Shown here: one piece after another, positions 55,609 through 64,000 of the stretch
Position numbering within the stretch: position 1 is the stretch's first letter
Layout: each line of letters begins with the position of its first letter
Origin: Herbaspirillum sp. DW155
GTDB taxonomy: Bacteria > Pseudomonadota > Gammaproteobacteria > Burkholderiales > Burkholderiaceae_D
NCBI RefSeq assembly: GCF_037076565.1
Contig: NZ_AP029028.1
Span: 2,356,001 to 2,420,000, forward strand
Reading direction: 5' to 3'
Length of the DNA stretch: 64,000 nt
The notes under the pieces: generated by a model
Database searches by the model: none
What the model was told of the DNA's origin: nothing
What the model saw: only the letters and a program-made list of their open reading frames with translations
Translations under genes and position numbers: made by a program

Positions 55609-58600
55609 TCAGAAAAAATCCCGGCTGCGCGGCTGCAGTTCGCCCAGCAGATGGGTCCAGTCTTCCAGCCGTCCCGCCACCAGGTGGCGTACCTCGCCCT
55701 GGCACTGCCAGCTGCCATATACCCCCAGCAAGCGTGCATTCAACACTTCGCTGCGCTGCCGCTCCAGCACGGCAGGCCAGATGATGACGTTGGCCGAGCC
55801 GGTTTCATCCTCCAGCGTCATGAAGATCACCCCCTTGGCCGTGCCCGGGCGCTGGCGCACGGTAACGATGCCGCAGCAACAGGCGAACTGGCGGTTCTGC
55901 AAGCCGTTCAGGTCGGCCACGCTCATGAAGCGGCGCCGCCGCAAGGTCTCGCGCAGCAGTGCCAGCGGATGGCGGCGCAGGGTCAGGTTCATGGCGCGGT
56001 AGTCGTCGATGATCTGGTCGCCTTCGCCGGGCGCTTCCAGCTGCACGGCATCGTCGCCCCGGGGGGCCGTGCGCAGCAGGTCGCGGTCGGGCACGGCACC
56101 GACCGCATGCCACAGCGCCTGCCGTCGGTGCCCGGCCAGCTCGCGCAAGGCGTCGCCCGCCGCCAGCGCCTGCAGGGCGTGGCGGTCCAGCGCGGCGCGC
56201 CGGGCCAGGTCATCGACGTCGGCAAAGGGCCGTTCGCTGCGGGCTTCTTCGATGCGCTGCGCCGCCTGTTCCGGCATGCCGCGCAGCAGGCTCATGCCCA
56301 GCCGCACCGCAGGCCGCGCCCGGCCGGCCGGGTCCAGTTCCAGGATGGATTCCCAGCGGCTGCGCAAGACATTGGCCGGCAGCACTTTCACACCATGCCG
56401 GCGCGCATCCTGGATCAGTTGCGAGGGCGAGTAGAACCCCATGGGCTGGCTGTTGAGCAGGCCGCACAGGAAGGCTTCCGGCTCGTGGCACTTGAGCCAG
56501 CTGCTGAAATAGGTCAGCAGGGCAAAGCTGGCGGCATGGCTCTCGGGGAAACCGTATTCGCCGAAACCCTCGATCTGGTTGAAGATGCTCTCGGCGAATT
56601 CGCGCGAATACCCATTGTCGGTCATGCCCATCACCAGCCGTTCATGGTGCGGCCCCATGCCACCCTTGCGTTTCCAGGCGGCCATGGAGCGGCGCAGGTC
56701 ATCGGCTTCGCTGGGAGAATAGCCGGCCGCCTCGATGGCCACGTCCATCACCTGTTCCTGGAAGATCGGGATGCCCAGGGTGCGTTCCAGCACCTTCCTG
56801 ATCTTGCCGCTCTTGCTGGTGTTGTCCGGATAGTCGAAGCTGCCGCCCTCGCGCACCAGTTCACGCCGCCGCAGATAGGGGTGAACCATCCCGCCCTGGA
56901 TCGGGCCCGGCCGCACGATGGCCACCTGCACCACCAGGTCGTACTGGGTGCGCGGCTGCATGCGCGGCAACATGCTCATCTGGGCGCGGCTCTCGATCTG
57001 GAACACGCCGATGGTGTCGGCCTTGCAGATCATCTCGAAGGTGGCCGGGTCTTCACGCGGAATGTCGTGCATCTGCATCACCTGCGGCAGGCCGCGCCGC
57101 AGGCTGACCAGTTCGAGCGTGCGGCGCAGGGCCGTCAGCATGCCCAGGGCCAGCACGTCGACCTTGAGCAGCTTGAGCGATTCAAGGTCGTCCTTGTCCC
57201 ATTCGATGACGGAACGGTCTTCCATGGCCGCATTCTGGATCGGCACCAGCCGCGACAACTGCCCGCGCGCGATCACGAAACCGCCGGTGTGCTGCGACAG
57301 GTGGCGCGGAAAGCGCAGCAGCTTGCCGGTGATGCTGGCCCACAGCCCGATCTGCGGCAGTTCGGGGTCCAGCCCGGCTTCGGCAAAGCGGGCCAGCAAT
57401 TCTTCGCGGCTGTCGAACCAGTGCTGCGACCTGGCCACCGTATCGACGATGGCCGCATCCACCCCTAGCGCCTTGCCGACCTCGCGCAGGGCGCCGCGCG
57501 GCCGGTAGCTGTGCACGGCGGCGGCCAGCGCGGCGCGGCGGCGGCCGTACTTGCGGTAGATGTGCTGGATCACTTCTTCGCGGCGCTGGTGCTCGAAGTC
57601 GACATCGATGTCGGGCGGTTCCTCGCGCTTTTCGCTGATGAAACGGGCAAACAGCAGCCGGGTGGAAGTCGGATCGACCTCGGTCACTCCCAGGCAGTAG
57701 CACACCGCCGAGTTGGCCGCCGAGCCGCGCCCCTGGCAGAGGATGCCGCGTGAACGGGCGAACCTGACCAGATCGTAGACGGTCAGGAAATAAGCTTCAT
57801 ATTCCTTTTGGGCGATCAGGGACAGTTCCATCTCGATCTGCGCCCGTACCTCGCCCGGCAGCCCCTGGGGATAGCGTCTGGCGGCACCGGCCAGGGTTTC
57901 CTGCCGCAGATAGTCGGCCGGGCTCATGCCCAGCGGCACCAGTTCGTCAGGATATTCATATCGCAATTCAGCCAGGCTGAAATGGCAACCGGCCGCCACC
58001 GCCAGGGTCTGGGCCAGGGTGGCCGGGCCATGCACCAGCGAGAGCCGCATGCGTGGTCGCAGGTGCTGTTCGGCATTGGGCGCCAGCGCATGGCCGCATT
58101 CCTGTACCGGCTTGCCCAGGCGGATGGCCGTGACCACATCCTGCAGGTATTTGCGTGAACGCTGATGCATCTGCACATCGCCCACCGCCACCAGCGGCAG
58201 GCCGTGCAGCCGTGCGGCGGCATCGATGGCGGCGCGGTGCAGGTCGTCCAGCGGACGATACAGGCGCGTCATGCCGACCCACGAGCGGCCGGGGGCCAGC
58301 GGGGCGAACCAGCGCAGTTGGGCATCCAGCGTTTCTTCATCAGCCGGGTAGTCCGGCACCAGGATCAGCTGGCAATCGGGCAGGGCACGCAGGTGCGACA
58401 AGGCGGGCGGGGGCTGGCTCAGGTCTTCCGGTGACAGCAGGTAGCTGCCTTTGCCGGCGCGGGTGCGGGCCAGGGTGATGAGTTCGCAGAGGTTGCCATA
58501 GCCTTCGCGGTTCCGGGCCAGGGCTACCAGCGTTATGGCGGCCAGCGGGTGGGAAGGTTCATCTTGGAGGGCGGTAAAACGGAAACAACTGCCGATGAGC

Positions 58601-58818
58601 AGTTTGAAATCCTGCGCCTTGCCGCGGCTGAACTGCTCCATCCAGGCGGCATGGGCGCGCACCACGCCGGCCATGGTGCATTCATCGGTGATGGCCAGGG
58701 CGCGGTAGCCCAGCTCGATGGCGCGCTCCACCAGTTCCTGCGCATGCGAAGCGCCTTGCAGGAAGCTGAAGTTGGTGCGGCAATACAGTTCGGCATAGTC
58801 GGGCAGAGAGGTTGGCAT
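55609..58818 (-). CDS. dnaE2: Error-prone DNA polymerase DnaE2 (ImuC)
   Basis: A 1069-residue C-family polymerase. The N-terminal PHP domain opens YAELYCRTNFSFLQGASH, and the palm with PDIDVDFEHQRREEV contains the catalytic aspartates. The helix-hairpin-helix and OB domains follow, and it ends in RDFF. The length matches DnaE2, shorter than DnaE1. It extends past damaged bases together with ImuA and ImuB, causing SOS mutagenesis. It begins 9 bp after imuB, with a GGAG site. Confidence 0.95.
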   Translation of the reverse strand: MPTSLPDYAELYCRTNFSFLQGASHAQELVERAIELGYRALAITDECTMAGVVRAHAAWMEQFSRGKAQDFKLLIGSCFRFTALQDEPSHPLAAITLVALARNREGYGNLCELITLARTRAGKGSYLLSPEDLSQPPPALSHLRALPDCQLILVPDYPADEETLDAQLRWFAPLAPGRSWVGMTRLYRPLDDLHRAAIDAAARLHGLPLVAVGDVQMHQRSRKYLQDVVTAIRLGKPVQECGHALAPNAEQHLRPRMRLSLVHGPATLAQTLAVAAGCHFSLAELRYEYPDELVPLGMSPADYLRQETLAGAARRYPQGLPGEVRAQIEMELSLIAQKEYEAYFLTVYDLVRFARSRGILCQGRGSAANSAVCYCLGVTEVDPTSTRLLFARFISEKREEPPDIDVDFEHQRREEVIQHIYRKYGRRRAALAAAVHSYRPRGALREVGKALGVDAAIVDTVARSQHWFDSREELLARFAEAGLDPELPQIGLWASITGKLLRFPRHLSQHTGGFVIARGQLSRLVPIQNAAMEDRSVIEWDKDDLESLKLLKVDVLALGMLTALRRTLELVSLRRGLPQVMQMHDIPREDPATFEMICKADTIGVFQIESRAQMSMLPRMQPRTQYDLVVQVAIVRPGPIQGGMVHPYLRRRELVREGGSFDYPDNTSKSGKIRKVLERTLGIPIFQEQVMDVAIEAAGYSPSEADDLRRSMAAWKRKGGMGPHHERLVMGMTDNGYSREFAESIFNQIEGFGEYGFPESHAASFALLTYFSSWLKCHEPEAFLCGLLNSQPMGFYSPSQLIQDARRHGVKVLPANVLRSRWESILELDPAGRARPAVRLGMSLLRGMPEQAAQRIEEARSERPFADVDDLARRAALDRHALQALAAGDALRELAGHRRQALWHAVGAVPDRDLLRTAPRGDDAVQLEAPGEGDQIIDDYRAMNLTLRRHPLALLRETLRRRRFMSVADLNGLQNRQFACCCGIVTVRQRPGTAKGVIFMTLEDETGSANVIIWPAVLERQRSEVLNARLLGVYGSWQCQGEVRHLVAGRLEDWTHLLGELQPRSRDFF

Positions 58819-58827
58819 GCGTTGCTC

Positions 58828-60312
58828 CTAGCCGAACAAGCCGTGCAGGAACCACTGCGGTTCTTCATCGGACCCCTCGCCGCCGCGCCACTGGCGGAAG
58901 ATCCAGTAATAGACGTGGCTGGCATCGCGCGCCGTGAAGTAGTCGCGCGTCAGGGGCCGGCCCTCCCACCAGCCGGCTTCGATGCGCTCGGGCGGTGAGG
59001 TGAATTCCAGCGCACTCCGATAGAAGGGCTTGTGCTGCTGCACCCGCAGTGGCAGGGGCTCCTGCAGCAGCCACAGCGGGCGTGGCGGCAGCCGTGCCGG
59101 ATCGCTGCTCAAGGGGGCCGGCAGGCTGGCGGCGGACTGCATCACGCTGCACCAGCGGTTGGCGATCTCGGGGCGGTGATCGGCGCGCGGGGCGGCCTGT
59201 TGCACCTTGTCCGCGCCCAGCCGCGCCACCAGCAGCTCCAGCAGGCGCTGATGGTCCTCGGCACTGCCACCGGGATCGGGGAAGAGCATGTCGCTGGCCG
59301 CCTGCTGGCTTTCCAGCTCGTCGGCGGCCAGGCCCAGGGCGATGGCCGGGGCGGGCAGTGCGGAACGGGCCAGTTTTTCCTTGACCAGGGTGTGCAGGTG
59401 GTCTTCCTGCCAGGCCGGTACCGACAGCGCCACCTGCAATTCGGTGGGCGGTACCGCCTGGCGTCCGCGTTCATGTTCCAGCCACAGGTGCAGCCTCTTG
59501 ATGGCCAGCTGGCGCGCGGCCAGCCAGCCGGCCAACTGGGCCAGCAAACCCTGGGCATAGGCGGCCAGGATGTCGGTATGGTCGATGCGGTCCGGTAACT
59601 CCACCCTGGCCTGGAAGGTGGGCGGCGCCACGATCCAGTCATGCACCTCGGGAGCATCGCCATAGGCGCGATCCAGCATGGCCAGCAACGCCTGGCCGCA
59701 ACGGCGCTGCAATCCGGCCCGGGGCAGACGCCGCACCTGGCCCAGCTGGCGGCAGCCCAGTCCGTGCAGCCATTCCAGGTGGGGGCGCGCGGCAGTGAGC
59801 AGGGCCACCGGCAGGCGATCCAGATGGCGCTGCAGGGAGGCTGGGCGCAAGGTGCGCACGTAGCCGTAGCGTGCCAGCATCCAGGCCCCGGTGGCCGTGA
59901 CGGCGCAGGACAGTGTGGCTGACAGGCCCAGCCGGGCGATAGTCACCCGGATCTTGCGGCACAAGGCCCGCACGCCACCGAACAGGCGCAGGCTGGCGCC
60001 GACTTCCAGCAGAACGCAGGCCTCTTCGGCCAGCCTCACCTGGGGGGTGTATTGCAGCAGGGCCAGGGCGGCCTGCTGCAAGGTGGCCTGTTCGCGGGCC
60101 GCATCGCGCTCGTGCAGATGGGCTTGCGGCGCCAGCAATTGCACGCCGCCGCGCCGCATTCCTTCGTGCACGCCCAGCGCGCGCGCAGGCGCCGTCAGGG
60201 CGGCTACGCGCTCGCGCTCGAAGACCACCGCCGGGGCCTCATCCAGCCAGTTCGGACGAAAGACTTCCAGCGGCAGCAGTGGCAGGTGTACGGCGATCCA
60301 CAGGGGGGACAT
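58828..60312 (-). CDS. imuB: ImuB, Y-family polymerase-like mutasome subunit
   Basis: A 494-residue Y-family relative. It begins LWIAVHLPLLPLEVF, where active polymerases have an acidic DxDxFFASVE segment; these acidic residues are missing, so it is a non-catalytic bridging subunit, as known for ImuB. The fold is otherwise Y-family with a little-finger-like C-terminal half. It recruits DnaE2 and the sliding clamp. It overlaps imuA by 74 bp in another frame. Confidence 0.93.
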   Translation of the reverse strand: MSPLWIAVHLPLLPLEVFRPNWLDEAPAVVFERERVAALTAPARALGVHEGMRRGGVQLLAPQAHLHERDAAREQATLQQAALALLQYTPQVRLAEEACVLLEVGASLRLFGGVRALCRKIRVTIARLGLSATLSCAVTATGAWMLARYGYVRTLRPASLQRHLDRLPVALLTAARPHLEWLHGLGCRQLGQVRRLPRAGLQRRCGQALLAMLDRAYGDAPEVHDWIVAPPTFQARVELPDRIDHTDILAAYAQGLLAQLAGWLAARQLAIKRLHLWLEHERGRQAVPPTELQVALSVPAWQEDHLHTLVKEKLARSALPAPAIALGLAADELESQQAASDMLFPDPGGSAEDHQRLLELLVARLGADKVQQAAPRADHRPEIANRWCSVMQSAASLPAPLSSDPARLPPRPLWLLQEPLPLRVQQHKPFYRSALEFTSPPERIEAGWWEGRPLTRDYFTARDASHVYYWIFRQWRGGEGSDEEPQWFLHGLFG

Positions 60313-60988
60313 GGCGTTGCAAATTCGGTGAAGGCAGCAAAGGGAGAAACAGGCTTTGTTCGCGCAGCGGGCCGCGGCGCTTGAGAAAACCGATCTCCAG
60401 CCCGTCCCGCGCCGACTTGAGCGTCAGCCGCAGGGGCGCGGGCGAGGGCTCGCGGGCGCAAGAGAGCGGCCGCAGCATGAAGAACAGCGTCTGCCCGGCC
60501 TGGGCCGCCACATGCAGGCGCCGCAGCAGGTCGTGATCGCCCTTGCGCAGGCGCGCCTGCCACATCAGCAGGGCCTGGCAGCTATCGGCCCGCAAGACCT
60601 GCTCGGCGGCCCAGCAGGCATCAGCGGCATGGTCGGCCTGCAACTGCAGCAGCCGCGCCGCATCCACGCCCATGTAGGCCCAGCCGGGGGCATTGATCTG
60701 GTGCGGTGCCTGCAGCAGCGCAATCCGGTTAGCGCGCGCCATGCGCTGGGCGCTTGCCGGTGGACGCGCCAGCACCGGGCGCAACAGGCGCAGCTCGCCG
60801 ATGCCTTGCTGCGGCAGCAGCAGTTCGATCAGCACCCCGGGCGGCCAGCCGCGTTCGGGCAGTTCGGCATCGAGCGCCTCGAAACCGCTGGCGACCCCGC
60901 GCGCACCACCCCGCGCCAGCTGGGAAGCCAGCCAGAGCGAAGGGTGGATGATTTCCGGACTGCGGACCGGGGAGGCGGGTGTCAACAT
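60239..60988 (-). CDS. imuA: ImuA, RecA/SulA-like mutasome protein
   Basis: A 249-residue protein of the ImuA family (GFEALDAELPERGWPPGVLI, then LLPQQGIGELRLLRPVL). It is the first gene of the imuA-imuB-dnaE2 cassette. The ATG at 60988 is preferred to an in-frame TTG three codons earlier. A LexA box sits 46 bp upstream. It has no complete Walker A. Confidence 0.92.
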   Translation of the reverse strand: MLTPASPVRSPEIIHPSLWLASQLARGGARGVASGFEALDAELPERGWPPGVLIELLLPQQGIGELRLLRPVLARPPASAQRMARANRIALLQAPHQINAPGWAYMGVDAARLLQLQADHAADACWAAEQVLRADSCQALLMWQARLRKGDHDLLRRLHVAAQAGQTLFFMLRPLSCAREPSPAPLRLTLKSARDGLEIGFLKRRGPLREQSLFLPLLPSPNLQRHVPPVDRRTPATAAAGSLSSELAG

Positions 60989-61034
60989 GTCAATCAAACG
61001 GCAGGAAGGGCGGTGAACAGCAGAAAATTAGATG

Positions 61035-61050
61035 CTGTATAAATATACAG
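61035..61050 (-). promoter_or_regulatory. LexA (SOS) box
   Basis: CTGTATAAATATACAG, a full match to the CTGT-N8-ACAG consensus with the usual AT-rich centre. It lies just upstream of imuA and should make the cassette DNA-damage inducible. Confidence 0.92.
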
Positions 61051-61370
61051 TAATTGTTTTGGTGTGTGACAAAAACTGCCTTTATCCCTTCAGGAGAGTG
61101 AAATTTCCTTCTTGCAATATCGAAATGTGTGTTGCTGGGGAATATCGATACCAAAAAAGAAAGCTCATCTTCATGCTTTCCTACATGTCCTACAGCCATT
61201 GCTGACATGGGCTGGGGAGCTCTTCCGATAGTGAGGTTCGGTGAGGCTTTCTACACTGCAGACGTGGACAAGTTGGTTGCCAGCCGCGTGCTCGCGCAGA
61301 GCAGTAGGGCTTGCCGGGTGGCAAATGTCTGCTCCATTCGATCATCCGAATCCAAGACAAGGAGTCACAC
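61051..61370. other. 320-bp gap between LexA box and KGG gene
   Basis: No gene seen. TTCCTACATGTCCTACAG (61178-61195) holds two TCCTACA units 9 bp apart. It is 176-193 bp before the KGG gene and is a candidate regulatory site. The promoter of the KGG gene should lie in the last 150 bp. Confidence 0.4.
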
Positions 61371-61715
61371 ATGGCAAATTCACAAAATCCGGGGAACAGC
61401 AATCGCGGCTTTGCCGCTATGGACAGGGAGAAACAGCGTCAGATCGCCAGTATGGGCGGCAAGGCAGCCCACGCCAAGGGCGCGGCCCATGAGTTCACCT
61501 CTGCCGAAGCCCGGGAAGCCGGACGCAAGGGCGGCCTGAACAGCCACGGCCGCAAGAATGCCGCTGCGGCGGCCGCAGCGCAGAATGGCAATGGCGGCAA
61601 CGGCGCCGCCACCAGTGCCCAGCCGCAGATGACCCAGAGCACCCCGCAGGAGGGCAACGACGCCCCGCAGCAACCGCAGCAGTCGGACGACAGCACGCCG
61701 CAGCAGCAAGGCTGA
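61371..61715 (+). CDS. KGG-motif stress-induced protein
   Basis: A 114-residue hydrophilic protein. MDREKQRQIASMGGKAAH and REAGRKGGLNS are two copies of the KGG repeat of YciG/GsiB-type general stress proteins. The second half is low-complexity Ala, Gly, Asn and Gln, ending PQQQG, and is probably disordered. Such proteins accumulate in desiccation, starvation or osmotic stress. Strong AAGGAGT site. Confidence 0.88.
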   Translation: MANSQNPGNSNRGFAAMDREKQRQIASMGGKAAHAKGAAHEFTSAEAREAGRKGGLNSHGRKNAAAAAAAQNGNGGNGAATSAQPQMTQSTPQEGNDAPQQPQQSDDSTPQQQG

Positions 61716-61818
61716 GCGAGCACGGCGGCGGGGCCACCTCAGGCATGGCAGGCGCCCCCCAGGATGGTGGCTGATCGCATCAGGAACCGGGCGGTGCAAG
61801 ATCGATAACAAGAAAACG

Positions 61819-61839
61819 AAAGGCGCGTTGAGCGCCTTT
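61819..61839. terminator. Bidirectional terminator
   Basis: AAAGGCGC / GCGCCTTT arms with a 5-nt loop directly against the DUF1275 stop, with A/T-rich flanks on both sides. It serves the KGG gene (+) and probably the DUF1275 gene (-). Confidence 0.75.
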
Positions 61840-62595
61840 TCATGGCCGCGCCAGATCATCCATCATCGGCACCAGCGCCAGCAGGAACAGTGCCGCCGCC
61901 AGCGGCATGGTGGCCAGGAAGCCCACCAGCTTGAAACCGAGAGCGCCGCTCACCCCACCCAGGAAGAACATCAGCAGCAACGAAGTCAGCAGAATGAACT
62001 TGCGTCGCGCCCCCGGTACCGGATCGTCGGCCACGGCCTCGCCGGGCTGGTGCGGCGCCAGGGTCCAGTAGCACATCTTGCCGATTTCGATGCCGATGTC
62101 GGTCACCAGGCCGGTGACGTGGGTGGTACGGATCTCCGAGCGCGAAATCTTGCTGATCATGGCATTCTGCAAGCCCATCACGAAGCACAGCAAGGCCACC
62201 GTGACCGGGACGAACAGCAGGCGGTGATTCTCCAGATTGCTGCCGAGGATGCCAAAACACAGCAACAGCATCGCCTCCAGCATCAGCGGCATGGCGTATT
62301 CGCTCTGCAAGCCGCGCCGCCGGGCCCAGTTGATCATCACCGCCGAACACGCCGCCCCCAGCAGGAAAGACAGCAAGGCACTGGCCCCGGCCACCAGCAG
62401 CAGGGTTTCCCCCAGGACCAGGTTGTCGGCCAGCGAAGAGACGATGCCCGACATGTGCGAGGTGTACTGGCCCACGGCCAGGAAACCGCCGGCATTGACG
62501 GCGCCGGCGATGAAGGCCAGCGAGCGCCCCAGGTGGCGGTTGGAAAGATCGGTGCGCGCCGGACTGGTGAGGCGGCGCAGGTAATTGATGGGCAT
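61840..62595 (-). CDS. DUF1275 (YoaK-like) membrane protein
   Basis: A 251-residue membrane protein with about six helices. AFIAGAVNAGGFLAVGQYTSHMSG, in two parts, and LQNAMISKISRSEIRTTHVTG (split after 18 residues) are the family signatures. Function of DUF1275 proteins is unknown; transport is presumed. The open frame extends to 63051, but ATG 62595 gives the family start. It converges on the KGG gene. Confidence 0.88.
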   Translation of the reverse strand: MPINYLRRLTSPARTDLSNRHLGRSLAFIAGAVNAGGFLAVGQYTSHMSGIVSSLADNLVLGETLLLVAGASALLSFLLGAACSAVMINWARRRGLQSEYAMPLMLEAMLLLCFGILGSNLENHRLLFVPVTVALLCFVMGLQNAMISKISRSEIRTTHVTGLVTDIGIEIGKMCYWTLAPHQPGEAVADDPVPGARRKFILLTSLLLMFFLGGVSGALGFKLVGFLATMPLAAALFLLALVPMMDDLARP

Positions 62596-62884
62596 GACGG
62601 GTCCAGACGAAGTAGCAACGACACCAGGCGGCAGCATCCCCGCGTCGCCATTGCTTCGCCTGCTACGTCGGACAGACTCATCTTCCTTGCTTCCTACGCA
62701 GATCGGCGGTGGCTTCTTGCTGCCTTTACCTTCAGTGTTTCTTATGCTGACAAGAATACTTCTTCCTGGCCCGGCGCGGGGAAGGATGCAGCAATGCCTG
62801 ACGTGCGTCAGTGGCGCAGGTGTTGGCGGCATTCCCCGGCGTGGCCCCCGATCTTGATACAGGAGCACACTACAGGAGCACACC

Positions 62885-63133
62885 ATGAGCATTCCCATCG
62901 ACATTCCCGGCGGCGAGAAACTGGGCGAACTGAGCGGTCCTGGGGGCGGGCCGGTCATGCAGCCCGGCGTGCAGCAATCCGAAGAAGGCGGTTTTCGCGG
63001 GATCGTACTCATCGGCGCCTCCCCGCAGGCGCCGCACGAGCCGGTCTCCACGCACGTCTGCGCATTGCTGCGTCCGACCAGCGAACTGGCCTACGCCGAT
63101 GCCCTGGCCTATATTGCCGGACGGCGCAACTGA
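62885..63133 (+). CDS. Small hypothetical protein
   Basis: An 82-residue soluble protein, MSIPIDIPGGEKLGELSG at the start and ELAYADALAYIAGRRN at the end, not recognised. A good ribosome site (ACAGGAG) precedes it, and the 13-bp TACAGGAGCACAC carrying that site is duplicated in tandem (62858-62883). The frame avoids rare codons and has no competing gene, so I think it is real. Neighbours are stress-type genes. Confidence 0.55.
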   Translation: MSIPIDIPGGEKLGELSGPGGGPVMQPGVQQSEEGGFRGIVLIGASPQAPHEPVSTHVCALLRPTSELAYADALAYIAGRRN

Positions 63134-63164
63134 ACCATTGTTCATACAGATCGACCAACAAGGA

Positions 63165-63194
63165 TAAAAAAATGGCCGCCTGGGGGAGGCGGCC
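63165..63194 (-). terminator. Rho-independent terminator, minus strand
   Basis: Stem GGCCGCCT / AGGCGGCC (63174-63194) with a 5-nt loop, followed on the minus strand by seven T. It is about 270 bp beyond the CBS gene stop with no minus-strand gene between. Confidence 0.75.
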
Positions 63195-63465
63195 TGAGGG
63201 GGAGGGATATATAAGACGCCGAGGATCGGGGGAATCTTCGGAGAATTTCTGCTTATGAAAACGACTCGTGGGGATAAACCGATGGGGGATGGACTGTATT
63301 CATGACGCGACGGAGGGGGACGTTCGTGTCGGAATGTGGAGTCCTCGGTTTCGAGTTCGTTGAGATGCATAGTAGCGATGCGCTGCAAAAAGAAAAATCG
63401 GACATTGCCCGATTAACTCGTAGGAAAACGCCTACAAGCTACCTCGCCGCACTCAGCGCAAACCC
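63195..63465. other. Gap between CBS gene and its terminator
   Basis: No convincing gene. It contains the small hairpin GTAGG-AAAACG-CCTAC (63420-63435). A 63-codon plus-strand frame at 63302 has no ribosome site. The long distance to the terminator suggests a long 3' UTR or a small RNA on the minus strand. Confidence 0.35.
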
Positions 63466-63963
63466 TCACTTGCGTACCTCCGGCAATTCGTAGTCGCCAG
63501 ATGGCGACACCCCCTCGCTGCGGCGCACCGGTGCGGCCGGCAGGGAAATCTCTGCCAGCGCGCCGCCCACGCCACGGTTCTGGGTCTTGGCGGCCACGTC
63601 GCCCAGGCTCACCATGCCGACCAGGTTCTTCTGGCGGTCCATCACGGGCAGGCGGCGGATCTGGCGCTGCACCATGTCGTCCAGCACGTCATCGACCGGT
63701 TCGTCTTCATAGCACCACAGTACGTCGTGGCTCATCACCTCGGTCAGCGGCAGGCTTTCCGAGAGGCGATTGCGGGCCACCGCGCGCAATACGATGTCGC
63801 GGTCGGTGACCAGCCCGACCAGGTTGTGCTGGGCATCGCAGACGGGCAGCGCACCCACGTCCAGCGCCTCCATGGCCTGGGCGGCGCGGATGACGGAATC
63901 ATCCGGACTCAGCGTGTGGGCGCCGCGCGTCATGACGTCGGCAATGGTTCGGGTAGCGTGCAT
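63466..63963 (-). CDS. CBS-domain-pair protein
   Basis: A 165-residue protein made of two CBS domains (about 8-62 and 74-128): AMEALDVGALPVCD, LVGLVTDRDIVLRAV, then MVQRQIRRLPVMD and LVGMVSLGDVAAK. The pair forms a Bateman module that binds adenine nucleotides. No catalytic domain is attached. The final 35 residues are a disordered tail. Ribosome site AGGAGGT directly upstream. Stand-alone forms often respond to energy or redox state. Confidence 0.92.
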   Translation of the reverse strand: MHATRTIADVMTRGAHTLSPDDSVIRAAQAMEALDVGALPVCDAQHNLVGLVTDRDIVLRAVARNRLSESLPLTEVMSHDVLWCYEDEPVDDVLDDMVQRQIRRLPVMDRQKNLVGMVSLGDVAAKTQNRGVGGALAEISLPAAPVRRSEGVSPSGDYELPEVRK

Positions 63964-64000
63964 GTTGACCTCCTGATTGGATGGGATGGATTTCTGCTGC

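Noticed and set aside
58828..60312. imuB as an active DNA polymerase IV
   Set aside because: The N-terminal acidic catalytic residues of Y-family polymerases are absent, and the context is the mutasome.
63302..63493. 63-codon plus-strand gene
   Set aside because: No ribosome site, overlaps the CBS gene end, and no recognisable protein.
1..64000. Prophage, insertion sequence, CRISPR array or toxin-antitoxin pair
   Set aside because: No integrase, transposase, regularly spaced repeats or paired small toxin genes were seen on either strand.

Overview
The window is GC-rich, densely packed chromosomal DNA from a Gram-negative betaproteobacterium. The Burkholderiales-type porin, PpiD and SurA/PpiC-like periplasmic isomerases, the imuA-imuB-dnaE2 mutasome and the block purL / porin / ppiC / bolA / yciB / msrB / selO fit Oxalobacteraceae, most probably Herbaspirillum or a close relative. 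That name is inferred from gene content, not from a search. I see no phage, insertion sequence, CRISPR array, rRNA or tRNA.

Layout. 0.3-4.4 kb: a CitMHS-type transporter with a split AtuA-like (DUF1446) pair, divergent from a LysR regulator. 4.4-15.1 kb: one ten-gene minus-strand chemosensory operon: soluble receptor with two signalling tips, triple-CheW scaffold, CheB, HEAT-repeat protein, CheR, CheY, CheA, STAS protein, second CheY and a small MCP-like protein with a CheZ-like motif. It has no CheD, no classical CheZ and no membrane receptor. 15.5-18.2 kb: an orphan NarL-type response regulator and an MHS-family symporter. 18.7-24.2 kb: a 2-aminoethylphosphonate-type ABC transporter with a TIGR03364-type FAD oxidoreductase. 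24.5-34 kb: lipoprotein, ppiD, a class I glutamine amidotransferase, tesA and ybbA (divergent with overlapping start codons), an EamA permease, bifunctional NAD(P)HX repair enzyme and a DadA-like oxidase. 34.2-43.8 kb: purL, porin and the ppiC-bolA-yciB-msrB-selO run. 44-47.6 kb: a livHMGF-type ABC operon without a binding protein. 47.7-54 kb: an MFS, SDR and aldehyde dehydrogenase catabolic locus with GntR and LysR regulators. 54.4-55.6 kb: a membrane diguanylate cyclase. 55.6-61 kb: the SOS mutasome, with a full-consensus LexA box. 61.4-64 kb: small stress-type genes (KGG protein, DUF1275 membrane protein, an unknown small protein, CBS protein).

How it fits together. Several blocks are self-contained circuits: chemosensory array with both adaptation enzymes; phosphonate uptake plus oxidation; DNA-damage mutagenesis under LexA; and an inducible oxidative pathway with repeated operator-like sequences. 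The most unusual parts are the chemosensory operon, the CCTAGG cluster in front of it, a possible short RNA before ppiD, and a LivF ATPase with arginine in place of the Walker A lysine. Nothing in the window is clearly a wholly new defence or mobile system.
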